Assembly: GCA_025464925.1 (NCBI GenBank)
Contig: JAODMS010000069.1
Coordinates: 1-55,362, forward strand
Length of the DNA: 55,362 nt
DNA from: Arthrobacter sp.
GTDB lineage: Bacteria > Actinomycetota > Actinomycetes > Actinomycetales > Micrococcaceae
Direction: 5' to 3'
Of the stretch, positions 39,036 to 47,751 are shown one piece after another. A model generated the notes under the pieces. It worked only from the letters and a program-made list of their open reading frames with translations, searched no databases and was not told the DNA's origin. Numbering within the stretch: position 1 is the first letter of the stretch; every line of letters begins with the position of its first letter. A program made the translations under genes and the position numbers.

Positions 39036-39110
39036 CTGAGCACCTCTGATATGGTGGCAGTCAGCGTACTGTAATGAATCATCGGGCACGCCCCTAACAA
39101 GAAGGTTCTT

Positions 39111-40475
39111 ATGCACCCACTCACGGGAACCCTACGCGTGCTTGCAGTCCTGCTTGCCATGGGTCTTAGCATCGCCGGGCTCTCGGGCCTTTCTGCTGGT
39201 ACTGCTTCGGCTGCTGGCGCAACTACATACGCGGCGCCGACAGGCGTTACCGCGGCCTCCCGGAGTTCGACCACGGTGACGCTCACCTGGAATCCCGTGG
39301 GCAGCCAAAGGCACTACCGGGTCTGGAAGTCGAAGTACAAGGATATGTCGTCCGCAACGTACTACGACCGCCATGAGGGCAATAAGACCCAAATCCGGGG
39401 GCTGGCTAATGCCACGACGTACTATTTCCGCGTCAGGGTCATCACCAGCGGCGGTGCAAGTCTGAGCCCGTACTCCCGGGTTTTCAGCACCCGGACGACA
39501 GCCTCCCCGTTTCCTTCCACTCCCATCTCGAATCCCTTACGGGTAGCGAGCTGGAATATCAAATGTGCCGACTACTGCAACACGGGGCGGCCCGAGGAAC
39601 GGCCCTGGTGGCAACGACGGTCGAGTGTCGTTGCGACGATCAAAAGGCAAATGCCCGACGTCCTGGGGGTGCAGGAGGCGTCGCAGACATGGTTGAAGGG
39701 CAACCCGACACCTGGCGGATTGACACAATTCGAAGATTTAACCAGGGCACTGCGCGCGGGCGGCACCTCGTATGCCTTGACGAACACCATGCGCAACAAC
39801 TGCGTACAGGACCGCTATCCCAGCAACTGCGTCTACCGCAACAGGGGCGCATCCAAGGGCACGAAAATTCTCTACAACACGAGTAAGGTCCAGCTCCTGA
39901 GGCAAGGCAGCAAGCTGCTGGCAGGCAGCACGGCCGCCGACCCGCGGTTCCTGGCCTGGGCCGTGCTGAAGCAGAAGTCGACGGGTAAGACCTTCCTCTT
40001 CGGAAATGCGCACCTGACATACGCGTCCGGTGCAGTGAACAACCAAAGGCGCAAGACGCAGACGCAGTCCGCGGTTGCCACCCTGAAGGCGGTCAACACT
40101 TCGAACCTGCCCGTGATCATGGTGGGTGACTTGAACTCCAGCAAGTACACCGCTGGGGGAAACCTGCCCTACGACGTACTCAGGGCCGCCGGTTACATCG
40201 ATCCGCTCGGAAACACGTACAAAAATTCGTGGCCCAGCGCTGCGGCCACAGCCGAAAAGAAGATCCGGGCCAACTACGACAGCTTCAACCACCTCGCCAG
40301 GACGGTGAGGCCCAGGTTCAACTACGGCAACGGTAGCTACCTGGATTACATCTTCACAACCAAGATGAGGGTCGGCGTCTGGGAGACCGTGCTGAACCTC
40401 GACTCCTCCAACAGGGTCATCGGGATTGTTCCTTCCGACCACAATATGATCCGGGCCAGCGTGCAGCTGCCGTAG
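39111..40475 (+). CDS. Secreted fibronectin type III / endonuclease-exonuclease-phosphatase protein
   Basis: A 454-residue exported protein. A signal peptide ends near ASA (about residue 34). A fibronectin type III module covers about 42-130 (PTGVTAASRSSTTVTLTWNP through TYYFRVRVITSGG). The rest is an EEP-fold domain with its active-site set: Asn in VASWNIKCADYC, Glu in GVQEASQTW, Asp/Asn in VGDLNSS, and the final Asp-His in PSDHNMI. This fits a secreted DNase or phosphodiesterase. GAAGG precedes the ATG by five bases. It may belong to the island operon or have its own promoter in the 107-base gap. A hairpin follows. Confidence 0.85.
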   Translation: MHPLTGTLRVLAVLLAMGLSIAGLSGLSAGTASAAGATTYAAPTGVTAASRSSTTVTLTWNPVGSQRHYRVWKSKYKDMSSATYYDRHEGNKTQIRGLANATTYYFRVRVITSGGASLSPYSRVFSTRTTASPFPSTPISNPLRVASWNIKCADYCNTGRPEERPWWQRRSSVVATIKRQMPDVLGVQEASQTWLKGNPTPGGLTQFEDLTRALRAGGTSYALTNTMRNNCVQDRYPSNCVYRNRGASKGTKILYNTSKVQLLRQGSKLLAGSTAADPRFLAWAVLKQKSTGKTFLFGNAHLTYASGAVNNQRRKTQTQSAVATLKAVNTSNLPVIMVGDLNSSKYTAGGNLPYDVLRAAGYIDPLGNTYKNSWPSAAATAEKKIRANYDSFNHLARTVRPRFNYGNGSYLDYIFTTKMRVGVWETVLNLDSSNRVIGIVPSDHNMIRASVQLP

Positions 40476-40516
40476 CAACTGCCGGCGGCTCCGGAAAGGC
40501 GCGGAGATCCATGCAA

Positions 40517-40549
40517 AGAAGGACCGGAAGCGGCGCTTCCGGTCCTTCT
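40517..40549. terminator. 15-bp perfect hairpin between convergent operons
   Basis: AGAAGGACCGGAAGC and GCTTCCGGTCCTTCT are perfectly complementary around a GGC loop. It sits between the nuclease gene and the convergent GT92-like gene and probably terminates both operons. Confidence 0.8.
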
Positions 40550-40631
40550 GCGTTGCGTATCCCCTTGGCGTGCGCCGGCTCCGACGGGAGCCTGCCCGAG
40601 CCCCTGGGCGGAAAATCTCAGGATTTCCGCA

Positions 40632-41777
40632 CTACTGCCGCACCCAGCCGACCTGCTCCATGGAACGAACCAAGGCCTCATCCACGCTGTGGAACTCCGG
40701 TTGGAGTGGGTCGACACTCGTCCGGTCATATTTCCAGTTGTAGTTGATGCCTCGGAAATGGCGGTGCTTGAGGTCCTCCACGATCGGCGGCTCGAACCCG
40801 CCCCCGAAGCCATGGACCTGCCACTGGTTATCGTAGGGGATGGCCGCGGGCACTGCCGCCCATTTTTCAAGGGACCGGTCCCTGCGACTATCAACGTACG
40901 AGAAGTCGATGAACCGGGGCCTGGCGCCGTCGCCGGAGCCCTCGACCGTCTCCACCCACTGTCCACTGAACCGGATGGCCCCGGACTTCTCCGCGGCAAG
41001 GTGATCGAACAGCGACACGCCGTCCTCCGAAACGACGAGTTCATCGATGTCGAGGTTTACGGCTGCCTCGGCGAAGGCCAGGAACCGGCGCCGGGCATGC
41101 TCAATCATGCTGTACTGGCAGTAGTTGGAGTCCCACTGCTTCTTCGGGCCCGGCCCCGGGCCGTACCGGTAGGACCACGGCACAACGACAGCGGAATCTA
41201 TGCCGTCTACCGAAGCCAGCGTTGAGAGAATCTCCTGCGGGGTGTAGCGCGTTGAATTGTTGTCGTACAGGAGGACGGCATTAACGCCGTGGACCTTGGC
41301 ATGGAATTCAGCCCACTGGTAAATCCACTCCAAATCATTGTCTTTCGACATCGTGAAGAGGACCTTTTTGCCTGCAAAAGTGTCGCTGTGATTCTTCTGG
41401 ATCGGAACTGAGACGTCCAGCCAGCCGGCAGTGATCCTGAACGAGGCGTCCGGGCTGCATTTCTGTATCGTCTCGTCCACGGCCAAGGACGAACGCTGCG
41501 TCTTCCATCCATCCTTGAAGGCGGCCCGGCGCCGGATCGGGCTGCCGTAGGCTTCCAGCTTGGCCACGTCGGCGACGGCCTTCAGGTTGCGCAGCGGGGG
41601 GCCCGACAGCGCTACGTGTCCCGGCATCTCGTACACATCGTAGAACAGCGTACTGGAATCGAAATTCTCCATGTAGTCGGGCTGGCGGTCCTTCACGGCC
41701 CGCGGCGGCGTCCGGGTTACGGACGTGTCAGATGACAAGATGACGGGAGATAGTTCAGCAACGAAATGGGTTTGCAT
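40632..41777 (-). CDS. GT92-like (DUF23-type) glycosyltransferase
   Basis: A 381-residue GT-A-like protein, last of the four-gene minus-strand operon. It contains LFTMSKDNDLEWIYQWAEFH and GVNAVLLYDNNSTRYTP, the hallmark arrangement of glycosyltransferase family 92/DUF23 proteins, followed by the acidic metal motif NLDIDELVV. Residues 1-100 have no recognised domain. An AAGG lies nine bases before the ATG. It ends opposite the nuclease gene with a hairpin between. Sugar specificity is unknown; bacterial members are usually found in polysaccharide clusters. Confidence 0.72.
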   Translation of the reverse strand: MQTHFVAELSPVILSSDTSVTRTPPRAVKDRQPDYMENFDSSTLFYDVYEMPGHVALSGPPLRNLKAVADVAKLEAYGSPIRRRAAFKDGWKTQRSSLAVDETIQKCSPDASFRITAGWLDVSVPIQKNHSDTFAGKKVLFTMSKDNDLEWIYQWAEFHAKVHGVNAVLLYDNNSTRYTPQEILSTLASVDGIDSAVVVPWSYRYGPGPGPKKQWDSNYCQYSMIEHARRRFLAFAEAAVNLDIDELVVSEDGVSLFDHLAAEKSGAIRFSGQWVETVEGSGDGARPRFIDFSYVDSRRDRSLEKWAAVPAAIPYDNQWQVHGFGGGFEPPIVEDLKHRHFRGINYNWKYDRTSVDPLQPEFHSVDEALVRSMEQVGWVRQ

Positions 41778-41840
41778 TCCTGGAAGCCTTAATCCTGAAT
41801 ATGGAGGTTGGGTCTAGGGCGACTGGTCCGAACAGAAAAA

Positions 41841-42653
41841 TCAGGCCGGGACACCGGACCACTCGGACAGCTTTGTATTGTCAAAGTTCGGCTCGATGGA
41901 GCTGCGGTACACATCGATGGACTTGAAATAGCTGCCCGGATACAGCGTCACATCCAGCCCGAGCATGCTTCCGGCGATCGCCACGTGCATTCTATCCGTG
42001 TGGATCGACTTGTAGCTTGAGAGAATCTGGAAGAACGGCGTGATCTTCTTGCTGTCAGTCCCGAGCAGGCTGAGGTCGAGGTTGTTTGGTGGCTTGACCG
42101 CCAACTCGTTCTTCTCGCGGTCTTCGCGGAAGAAATACCCTTCCTCAATAACCGCAGCATTGCCCGCCGAGGGAACGTCGAGATAGAAAGCAGCATCGTG
42201 GCAGAAGGTACTGTCGGGGATTGAATCAAGGCTATGGAAGTTATCCCGCCTGAAGTACGTGATGTTCGTCGCGGACGGCAGCGGCCCCAGCTCATACGTC
42301 GAGGGCAAAACAATCACGTGGTCGAAGAGAAACGCGTTGCGTGAAACGAAGTCACGGGAACCGTGCCACTGCTCGCACCACGAGCCGCCGCCGCCGGCGA
42401 GGAGGACGGTTCCAGGGAGACCGACCGGCGTTCCAGCGAGGGCTTCCCGGATCCGATCGACCCTGCCCCGCGTCAGTGTCGTGTGCGGGATCTTGTTGGT
42501 TTGGAGAAACTGGACGTTGCCCTTGTGGATGAGGCCATCGCCCCAGTTCCCGACATTCGGCGTGTAGATTACTTGTTTTCCCTCGGTGAGTTCCAGGACT
42601 TTAGATAGAAGCCCACCGAAGGCCGGGTCATTCCTGAGGTTTGCTAGTTGCAC
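41841..42653 (-). CDS. Polysaccharide pyruvyl transferase family protein
   Basis: A 270-residue protein with the family outline: YTPNVGNWGDGLIHKGN near the N-terminus, the glycine-rich VLLAGGGGSWCEQW, VLPSTYE, and the signature SIHTDRMHVAIAGSMLGL near the C-terminus. Members transfer pyruvate from PEP to sugar hydroxyls, forming ketals, though some are phosphotransferase-like. Such ketals in wall polymers of Gram-positive bacteria can anchor S-layer proteins. It starts with GTG 17 bases after the large TPR gene and has 63 bases to the GT92-like gene. Confidence 0.78.
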   Translation of the reverse strand: MQLANLRNDPAFGGLLSKVLELTEGKQVIYTPNVGNWGDGLIHKGNVQFLQTNKIPHTTLTRGRVDRIREALAGTPVGLPGTVLLAGGGGSWCEQWHGSRDFVSRNAFLFDHVIVLPSTYELGPLPSATNITYFRRDNFHSLDSIPDSTFCHDAAFYLDVPSAGNAAVIEEGYFFREDREKNELAVKPPNNLDLSLLGTDSKKITPFFQILSSYKSIHTDRMHVAIAGSMLGLDVTLYPGSYFKSIDVYRSSIEPNFDNTKLSEWSGVPA

Positions 42654-42670
42654 TCTGTGGGTACTTTCTT

Positions 42671-45600
42671 TCAGCTACGGGCGGGCACGATGCCCGTGGT
42701 GGAAAACGGTCGGAACGCGTCAGCGGCTCCCTGGCTCAGCGGATCCCCGCTCGCGACAAACACCGAGCCGAAGCTGGCAAGTGCCCGCCGCTGGTACTCC
42801 TCGACGTCGAACGGGCTGACGTGGATCTGGCCCTCCAGGAAGCGACGGAGACCTTGGCTGATTCCGTCCTGGGAGTTCTCAACGAGCAGGCCTTCCCCGG
42901 AGGCCAGAACACTCCGGGGCCCGGATATGTCTGTGGCGATGACAATCTTCCCCAGGATGAGGGCCTCAAGCAATACTAGTCCCTGGCCCTCGTGCAGGGA
43001 CGGCAGGATAAAGCAGTCTGCACGTTTGACAACGGGGAAGGGGTTCTCAAGTGCACCCAGCAGCAGGACGTTGTCCTCGAGGCCGAGGCTTGTTATCAGG
43101 GAAGAGAGGCTCCCCTTCAGGGGGCCATCGCCCACGAGCACCAACTGAAGGTCTGCATCGGACGAGCATTGCTCGGAGAAGGCCCGAATGAGACGCTCCT
43201 GGCCCTTCTCCGGAGAGAGGCGTCCCACCGTCACGAAGAGGGTGGCAGCCGGCCTGAGCCAGCAGCTGAGGGACTGGGGCAGGGCCTCCTGTGAATGTGC
43301 GAGGCAGGTCTCCGGGTCAACGGGATTGTTGGCATACGAGAACCTTGACGGCTCTATTCCATAGGCCTCGGCAACTTCCGTGGTATTGCTGGCATTGACG
43401 CTTTCAGAAACCGAAATCAATGCATCAAACTTGTCGTAAAGGTTGAATACCCCCTGCAGATTAGGATATTTCATCTTCTGCTCGGACATCATTTGATTGT
43501 GCAAATAGATGACCCGCTTCTGGCTGGGCGCCCCGCCGTAGGCGAACATGGCCGTCCAGAAGCGCGAGTACCCGTCGAATTCACAGGCATACTCGAACCT
43601 GGCATTTCCGATCAGGCGGGCAAGCTCGCGGCGGTACGCGCGGCCCACAATCTCGTATTGCTCGGCGTTGGCCAACTGGTTCTGCGCCGCGAACTTGCCG
43701 TCGAGCCACTTTTCCTCCGCGGTGAACGACTGTCTGCCGGAACGTGCCAACAGCTGGACGTGTCCGGGGAGCCTTTTCAGGAAGTTCATCCGGGCGGGCT
43801 CACGTGCTACGGCGTTGGCGTCGAACAGCAGGACAGCGCGGTACCGCGACGTGTCCAGGTTCTTCATGAGGTTCACGAACGAGGTGGCAATCCCGTTGGG
43901 AATCAAGCTCTGGTGGAACAACAGGTTGGTTTTTTGCGGCTCCGCGTCGGGCAGCAGATGGGTGTCATCGTCCTTGAAGAAGAAATCAACCGTTCTTGCG
44001 GCACTTCTGCCGTCGTCTTTCGGGCTGAATTCGGAGTAGAACTCCAGGGAGGCGGGTTCCGGGTGCTGCAGCACCCGCGAGAGTTCGCGGGTCAAGGCAT
44101 CGATGTCGGTGGTGAGCACGCCGGGCAGGGAGTGCATCTCGAAATAGAGGCCGCGGTCTTTTTTATACTGTTCCACGTCGGGTGCGTAGAACAGGATCGT
44201 CCTGCGGGTCGGCAGGAAGTCGAAAAAGATGCTGGAGTAGTCGGTAATCAGGACGTCGACGCCGGCCAGGAGTTCGTTGGTGTCAATGTGCTCCGGAACG
44301 ATGGACGCATCAAGCCCGAAGTCCGCAATTGCCGCTTCGGCAAAGCGGTGGGCACGGAGAAATACATGCCGATCCTCGCCGCGCAGCTTCTCCAGGTCTG
44401 CCTTCAGGCCTTCCGCGTCAAAGTAGCTGGACCCTACTCCTCCCCGCCAGGTTGGTGCGAAGAGTACGACCGGGCGCTTATCCTCTGGGTCCAGGCCCAA
44501 TTCTGCCCGGATGAGGGCAGAATCACGGGAGGTGGCGTTCACTACAGAGTCGGCCCGCGGATACCCGGTAAGCGCGACCTTCCCTGTGTACAGGCCATGG
44601 ATGTCGTGCGCCTCTATGAGCGCGTTGCGAGTGTGAACGTTGGGAACGATGATGTGGGTGGTCTGAAGGAGGTTCCTGGCGATGTTCCTGTGTTCGAAGA
44701 ACCCCGTCTTGACGTCCTTGCCGAGGGTCTTAAGCGGCGTGCCGTGCCATGTGTTGAGGTACTGCTGCTCCGGGCGGCGCAGGAAATATGTCGGGAAGCT
44801 GGTGTTGTTCACCAGGTAGCGGGCAGAGGCCAGGTAGCGGAGATACAGGTCGGAATCTTTCGTAACAAAGATTACTCCGGCGCGTTCCTTGACGGACCGG
44901 GGAACCCGGCTGAGGTCGTTGCACACCCAGACATGCGTCAGCTGTGCGAACTCCGGACGCGCGGTGACCTCAAGAAAGATGGCGAGGGGATTGCAGTGCA
45001 CGGAGGAACCGTGGCTGCTCTCGTACAGGACCACGTCGGAACGAAGGGGAAGGCGCTGGGTGTATTCGGTATAGCGCATGACCTCGAAAAGGCCGGCGTC
45101 TTTTACATACCCGTCCGCGTTGACACCGTGGGAGTCCCCGATTGGCCGCATCTCAAGGAAGGCATCCACAGCTTCGCGGAGACGACCTGCCTTGAATTCC
45201 GCAAATCCAAGGTCAAAGTAGGCTGACTTGTCGAATTCTTCGGTGGAATCAGCCACCGTCCTTTTCGCCTCTGCGAGGTTTGTCCAGTCACCCAGGGCGG
45301 AAGCTGCCGTCAGCACCCTGTCTACGGCTGCAGTTCTGGTTCCCGGCGTGGCGCGGCGGAGGTGCCGTGCAAGCCGGCGGTTGGTTCCGTCCGCGGGACG
45401 CCGGTTGAGGTCCTGGGACACGGCGCGCAACTCCCCGCCTTCCAGAGGTTCGGACAGGATGAACGCCCGGCAGGCTTCTTCGAGTTTGCCCATTTTCGCA
45501 AGGCAGTACCCAAGGCGGTAAGTCCAGAGACCCTTGTTCTTGGACTTGAAGGTCGTGGCAACCTCATAGCAGGCCACAGCCTCGGACAACTTGCCCGCCC

Positions 45601-46564
45601 TCTCGTAGACGAATCCGAGTCGGTAGAACCAGTAGGGATGCCCCGGGTCGATCTCGACCGCGGCCTCGTAGGCGGCAGCAGCGGACGCCCATTCGTACAG
45701 CCGGTCGTAGCTCATGCCTGCGCGGAAACGGAGCTCGGCGTTCTCGGGGTGCAGAACACTCTGCGCTTCATAGTGGCGGGCGGCTTCCGGCCAGAGTCCT
45801 CGGGCCTGGAAAAAGACGCCTACACCCAACTCGCTGGCTTTAAGCTTCTTGTCGAACTTGATGGCCGTGGCATACTCGTCCGCGGCGTCTTCGGTTAGTC
45901 CTGCCCTTTCGCTGGCGTAGGCCGCTCCGAAGTGAGCCAGCGCGTCCCGGGTGGAAGCAGCGGCAGCTTTGTAGTGCCGGGCTGCCGAGGTGTGCTGGCC
46001 CATGTAGTCATAGGCATTGCCCAACTGTTGGTGCCAGGCGTGTTCGTCCGGGAATCGCCGGAGGCCCTGAAGCAGGCATTCAATCTCTTGCCAGCGCAGA
46101 TCGTTGCGGCGGAAGTGCCCAGCGAGTTTGGAGACGGCGTCCTTGTCGAGAGGATCGGAGTCCATCGCCTCCTGCAGGAGGCTGGCGCTTTTGACCTGGC
46201 TCGACAACGCTGCAGCGCAGGCCTGGCGGCGATGCAGCCATCGTTCGTTCGTGGGCTCCGAGCGGAGCGCAGCATCGTAGTGCGTCAGTGCTGTTTCATA
46301 TTCCTTGGTCCGCTCCAGAAGGAACCCCAAGCGATACTGCCATTGGGCTTCGCCCGGCGACAGGCTGACGGCACGCTGGACGTACGGCACCGCGTCGTCA
46401 ATCTGGTCCAGCCTGAAGTAGGCGTGACCCAGGCGGAAGAGGACCTTGGGGTCATCGGGCCTGCCTTCTTCGACGATGCGGCGATAACTTTCTGCTGCTT
46501 CCAGCCACCGTCCTTGCTTCTCGTGTTGCCTTGCGACGACGAAGGCTACCTGCCAAGCAATCAT
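42671..46564 (-). CDS. TPR - TagF-type glycerophosphotransferase - GT4 fusion
   Basis: A 1297-residue protein. ATG 46564 is chosen because AGGAG lies four bases upstream. Residues about 1-430 are tandem TPR-like helices (for example VLFRLGHAYFRLDQIDDAV and WLHRRQACAAAL). Residues about 540-905 are a CDP-glycerol glycerophosphotransferase domain with NTWHGTPLK (Trp 606, His 607), FLRAHRF and TDYSSIFFDF. Residues about 930-1270 are a GT4 GT-B domain (LLFHQSLIPNGIATSF, TVGRLSPEKGQERLIRAF, LPSLHEGQGLVLLEAL with the E-x7-E type donor site). The TPR part may bind partner enzymes or measure polymer length. All three domains look intact. It lies between a nucleotidyltransferase and a pyruvyl transferase gene. 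Confidence 0.85.
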   Translation of the reverse strand: MIAWQVAFVVARQHEKQGRWLEAAESYRRIVEEGRPDDPKVLFRLGHAYFRLDQIDDAVPYVQRAVSLSPGEAQWQYRLGFLLERTKEYETALTHYDAALRSEPTNERWLHRRQACAAALSSQVKSASLLQEAMDSDPLDKDAVSKLAGHFRRNDLRWQEIECLLQGLRRFPDEHAWHQQLGNAYDYMGQHTSAARHYKAAAASTRDALAHFGAAYASERAGLTEDAADEYATAIKFDKKLKASELGVGVFFQARGLWPEAARHYEAQSVLHPENAELRFRAGMSYDRLYEWASAAAAYEAAVEIDPGHPYWFYRLGFVYERAGKLSEAVACYEVATTFKSKNKGLWTYRLGYCLAKMGKLEEACRAFILSEPLEGGELRAVSQDLNRRPADGTNRRLARHLRRATPGTRTAAVDRVLTAASALGDWTNLAEAKRTVADSTEEFDKSAYFDLGFAEFKAGRLREAVDAFLEMRPIGDSHGVNADGYVKDAGLFEVMRYTEYTQRLPLRSDVVLYESSHGSSVHCNPLAIFLEVTARPEFAQLTHVWVCNDLSRVPRSVKERAGVIFVTKDSDLYLRYLASARYLVNNTSFPTYFLRRPEQQYLNTWHGTPLKTLGKDVKTGFFEHRNIARNLLQTTHIIVPNVHTRNALIEAHDIHGLYTGKVALTGYPRADSVVNATSRDSALIRAELGLDPEDKRPVVLFAPTWRGGVGSSYFDAEGLKADLEKLRGEDRHVFLRAHRFAEAAIADFGLDASIVPEHIDTNELLAGVDVLITDYSSIFFDFLPTRRTILFYAPDVEQYKKDRGLYFEMHSLPGVLTTDIDALTRELSRVLQHPEPASLEFYSEFSPKDDGRSAARTVDFFFKDDDTHLLPDAEPQKTNLLFHQSLIPNGIATSFVNLMKNLDTSRYRAVLLFDANAVAREPARMNFLKRLPGHVQLLARSGRQSFTAEEKWLDGKFAAQNQLANAEQYEIVGRAYRRELARLIGNARFEYACEFDGYSRFWTAMFAYGGAPSQKRVIYLHNQMMSEQKMKYPNLQGVFNLYDKFDALISVSESVNASNTTEVAEAYGIEPSRFSYANNPVDPETCLAHSQEALPQSLSCWLRPAATLFVTVGRLSPEKGQERLIRAFSEQCSSDADLQLVLVGDGPLKGSLSSLITSLGLEDNVLLLGALENPFPVVKRADCFILPSLHEGQGLVLLEALILGKIVIATDISGPRSVLASGEGLLVENSQDGISQGLRRFLEGQIHVSPFDVEEYQRRALASFGSVFVASGDPLSQGAADAFRPFSTTGIVPARS

Positions 46565-46735
46565 GGAACTCCTAGGGGTACTAAAAAACAGGTGAGACCG
46601 TCCGGAGCAATCGCAGTCCGATTGGAAAGAAAGCTTCTGCATCGCCTCGCGGAGGGTGGGCGTGTCTGGAAAAGCGCACAGGCCAGGCCAGGCCGGGCGG
46701 GAGGGCACTTCCGACTGCCAGCGGCAGCCGGCACT

Positions 46736-47458
46736 CTAGACTTTGGCGGCCCGGCCCATGCCGACCTCGGCGTTCGCCCGCACCAGGTCATCGGGAAAGT
46801 CAATTTCGACGGCGTAGAAGTCGCTGATGTCCACGGGAAGGTACTCAACACCGTCCTTGCTGATCGTCAATTCCATGCCGCGCTCAAAATACTCCTGCTC
46901 ATCGACTTGGTCGAGCCGCTTGATGAGGCGTTTCTTGTCCTTGGATGAAATGAAATTGATGCCGACTGCTTCGCCCTGGGCGTCTTCGATCGGGACGCTT
47001 TTCGACAGCTGCTCGATGAAGCCCGCAGCATTGACGGTGTATTTGATTTCCTCGTCCGAGACCGAAGACATGTCAACGGTGACAAAAGAACGGTCGCTTT
47101 TGATGAAGGGCCGCAAGTACTTCAACATCTGGGGATCGAAGACGACGTCGCCGTTCATCCACAGGACGCCGCCCTTGCCCGAGTTGCGAAGTGCCTTGAG
47201 CAGGCTTTTGGAAGTATTCGTCTGGTCGAAGTTCTCGTTGTAGACGAATGAGGCCTGGGGCATGTGCTCGAGAATCATCTCCAGCTTGAAACCGACCACG
47301 ATGGTCAGACGAAGTTTTTTGCCGAGAGTGGCGAGCAGGTTGTCGACCTGCTGCTGCATGATCGTTCGGCCGTCCTGCAACTCCGTCATGGATTTAGGGT
47401 GCGGTCGTGCCAGACGTGTTCCCATTCCAGCAGCTAAAATTACAGCCTGTACAGTCAT
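46736..47458 (-). CDS. Sugar/choline-type nucleotidyltransferase (LicC-like)
   Basis: A protein of about 240 residues with the NTP-transferase start VQAVILAAGMGTRLARPHPKSM, the metal Asp in WMNGDVVFD, and the second acidic site near AVEIDFPDDL. The short length and layout resemble LicC-like cytidylyltransferases more than hexose-1-phosphate enzymes. No TagD-type cytidylyltransferase is visible in the island, so this enzyme is a candidate to make the CDP-donor used by the two TagF domains; that is inference. ATG 47458 or 47470 may be used. Its GC content is low (28-30 of 60 bases in two hand-counted lines), unlike the core genes, suggesting transfer. Confidence 0.75.
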   Translation of the reverse strand: MTVQAVILAAGMGTRLARPHPKSMTELQDGRTIMQQQVDNLLATLGKKLRLTIVVGFKLEMILEHMPQASFVYNENFDQTNTSKSLLKALRNSGKGGVLWMNGDVVFDPQMLKYLRPFIKSDRSFVTVDMSSVSDEEIKYTVNAAGFIEQLSKSVPIEDAQGEAVGINFISSKDKKRLIKRLDQVDEQEYFERGMELTISKDGVEYLPVDISDFYAVEIDFPDDLVRANAEVGMGRAAKV

Positions 47459-47751
47459 TCGGTGTCCCATCGATCCGGTTGAAAATGCGTCGGGGAATCT
47501 GACAGGTTGCCGTCAACGTAACTCGAGCCGGCTGTGTAGCGCACACTCATCGGCTAGCCCCCCCCGGAGAGATTCTACCTGCAAGGCGCGAGATCTCGAA
47601 GCTGGCTGGTACTGTATTTGGCTGATCTTCCCGATGTGTCGGCGATGGCTTCCCGCGGACCCGGGCGACGGTAGTATCTAAAGTTGCGCCGGACGGCGCT
47701 GATTGGCTTACGACGAAGCGGTCCGACAATACCGCGGCTTGGGGGGACACG
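47459..47751. other. Divergent intergenic region between two island operons
   Basis: About 290 bases with no gene. It must carry promoters for the minus-strand glycopolymer operon and for the plus-strand PP-loop gene. GGTAGTATCTAAAG (from about 47670) could hold a -10 element for the latter. CTTGGGGGG (47738-47746) lies just before the PP-loop start. Confidence 0.4.

Noticed and set aside
43493..45226. 577-codon plus-strand frame opposite the TPR-TagF-GT4 gene
   Set aside because: No motif, and the minus-strand protein has three recognisable domains throughout this stretch.
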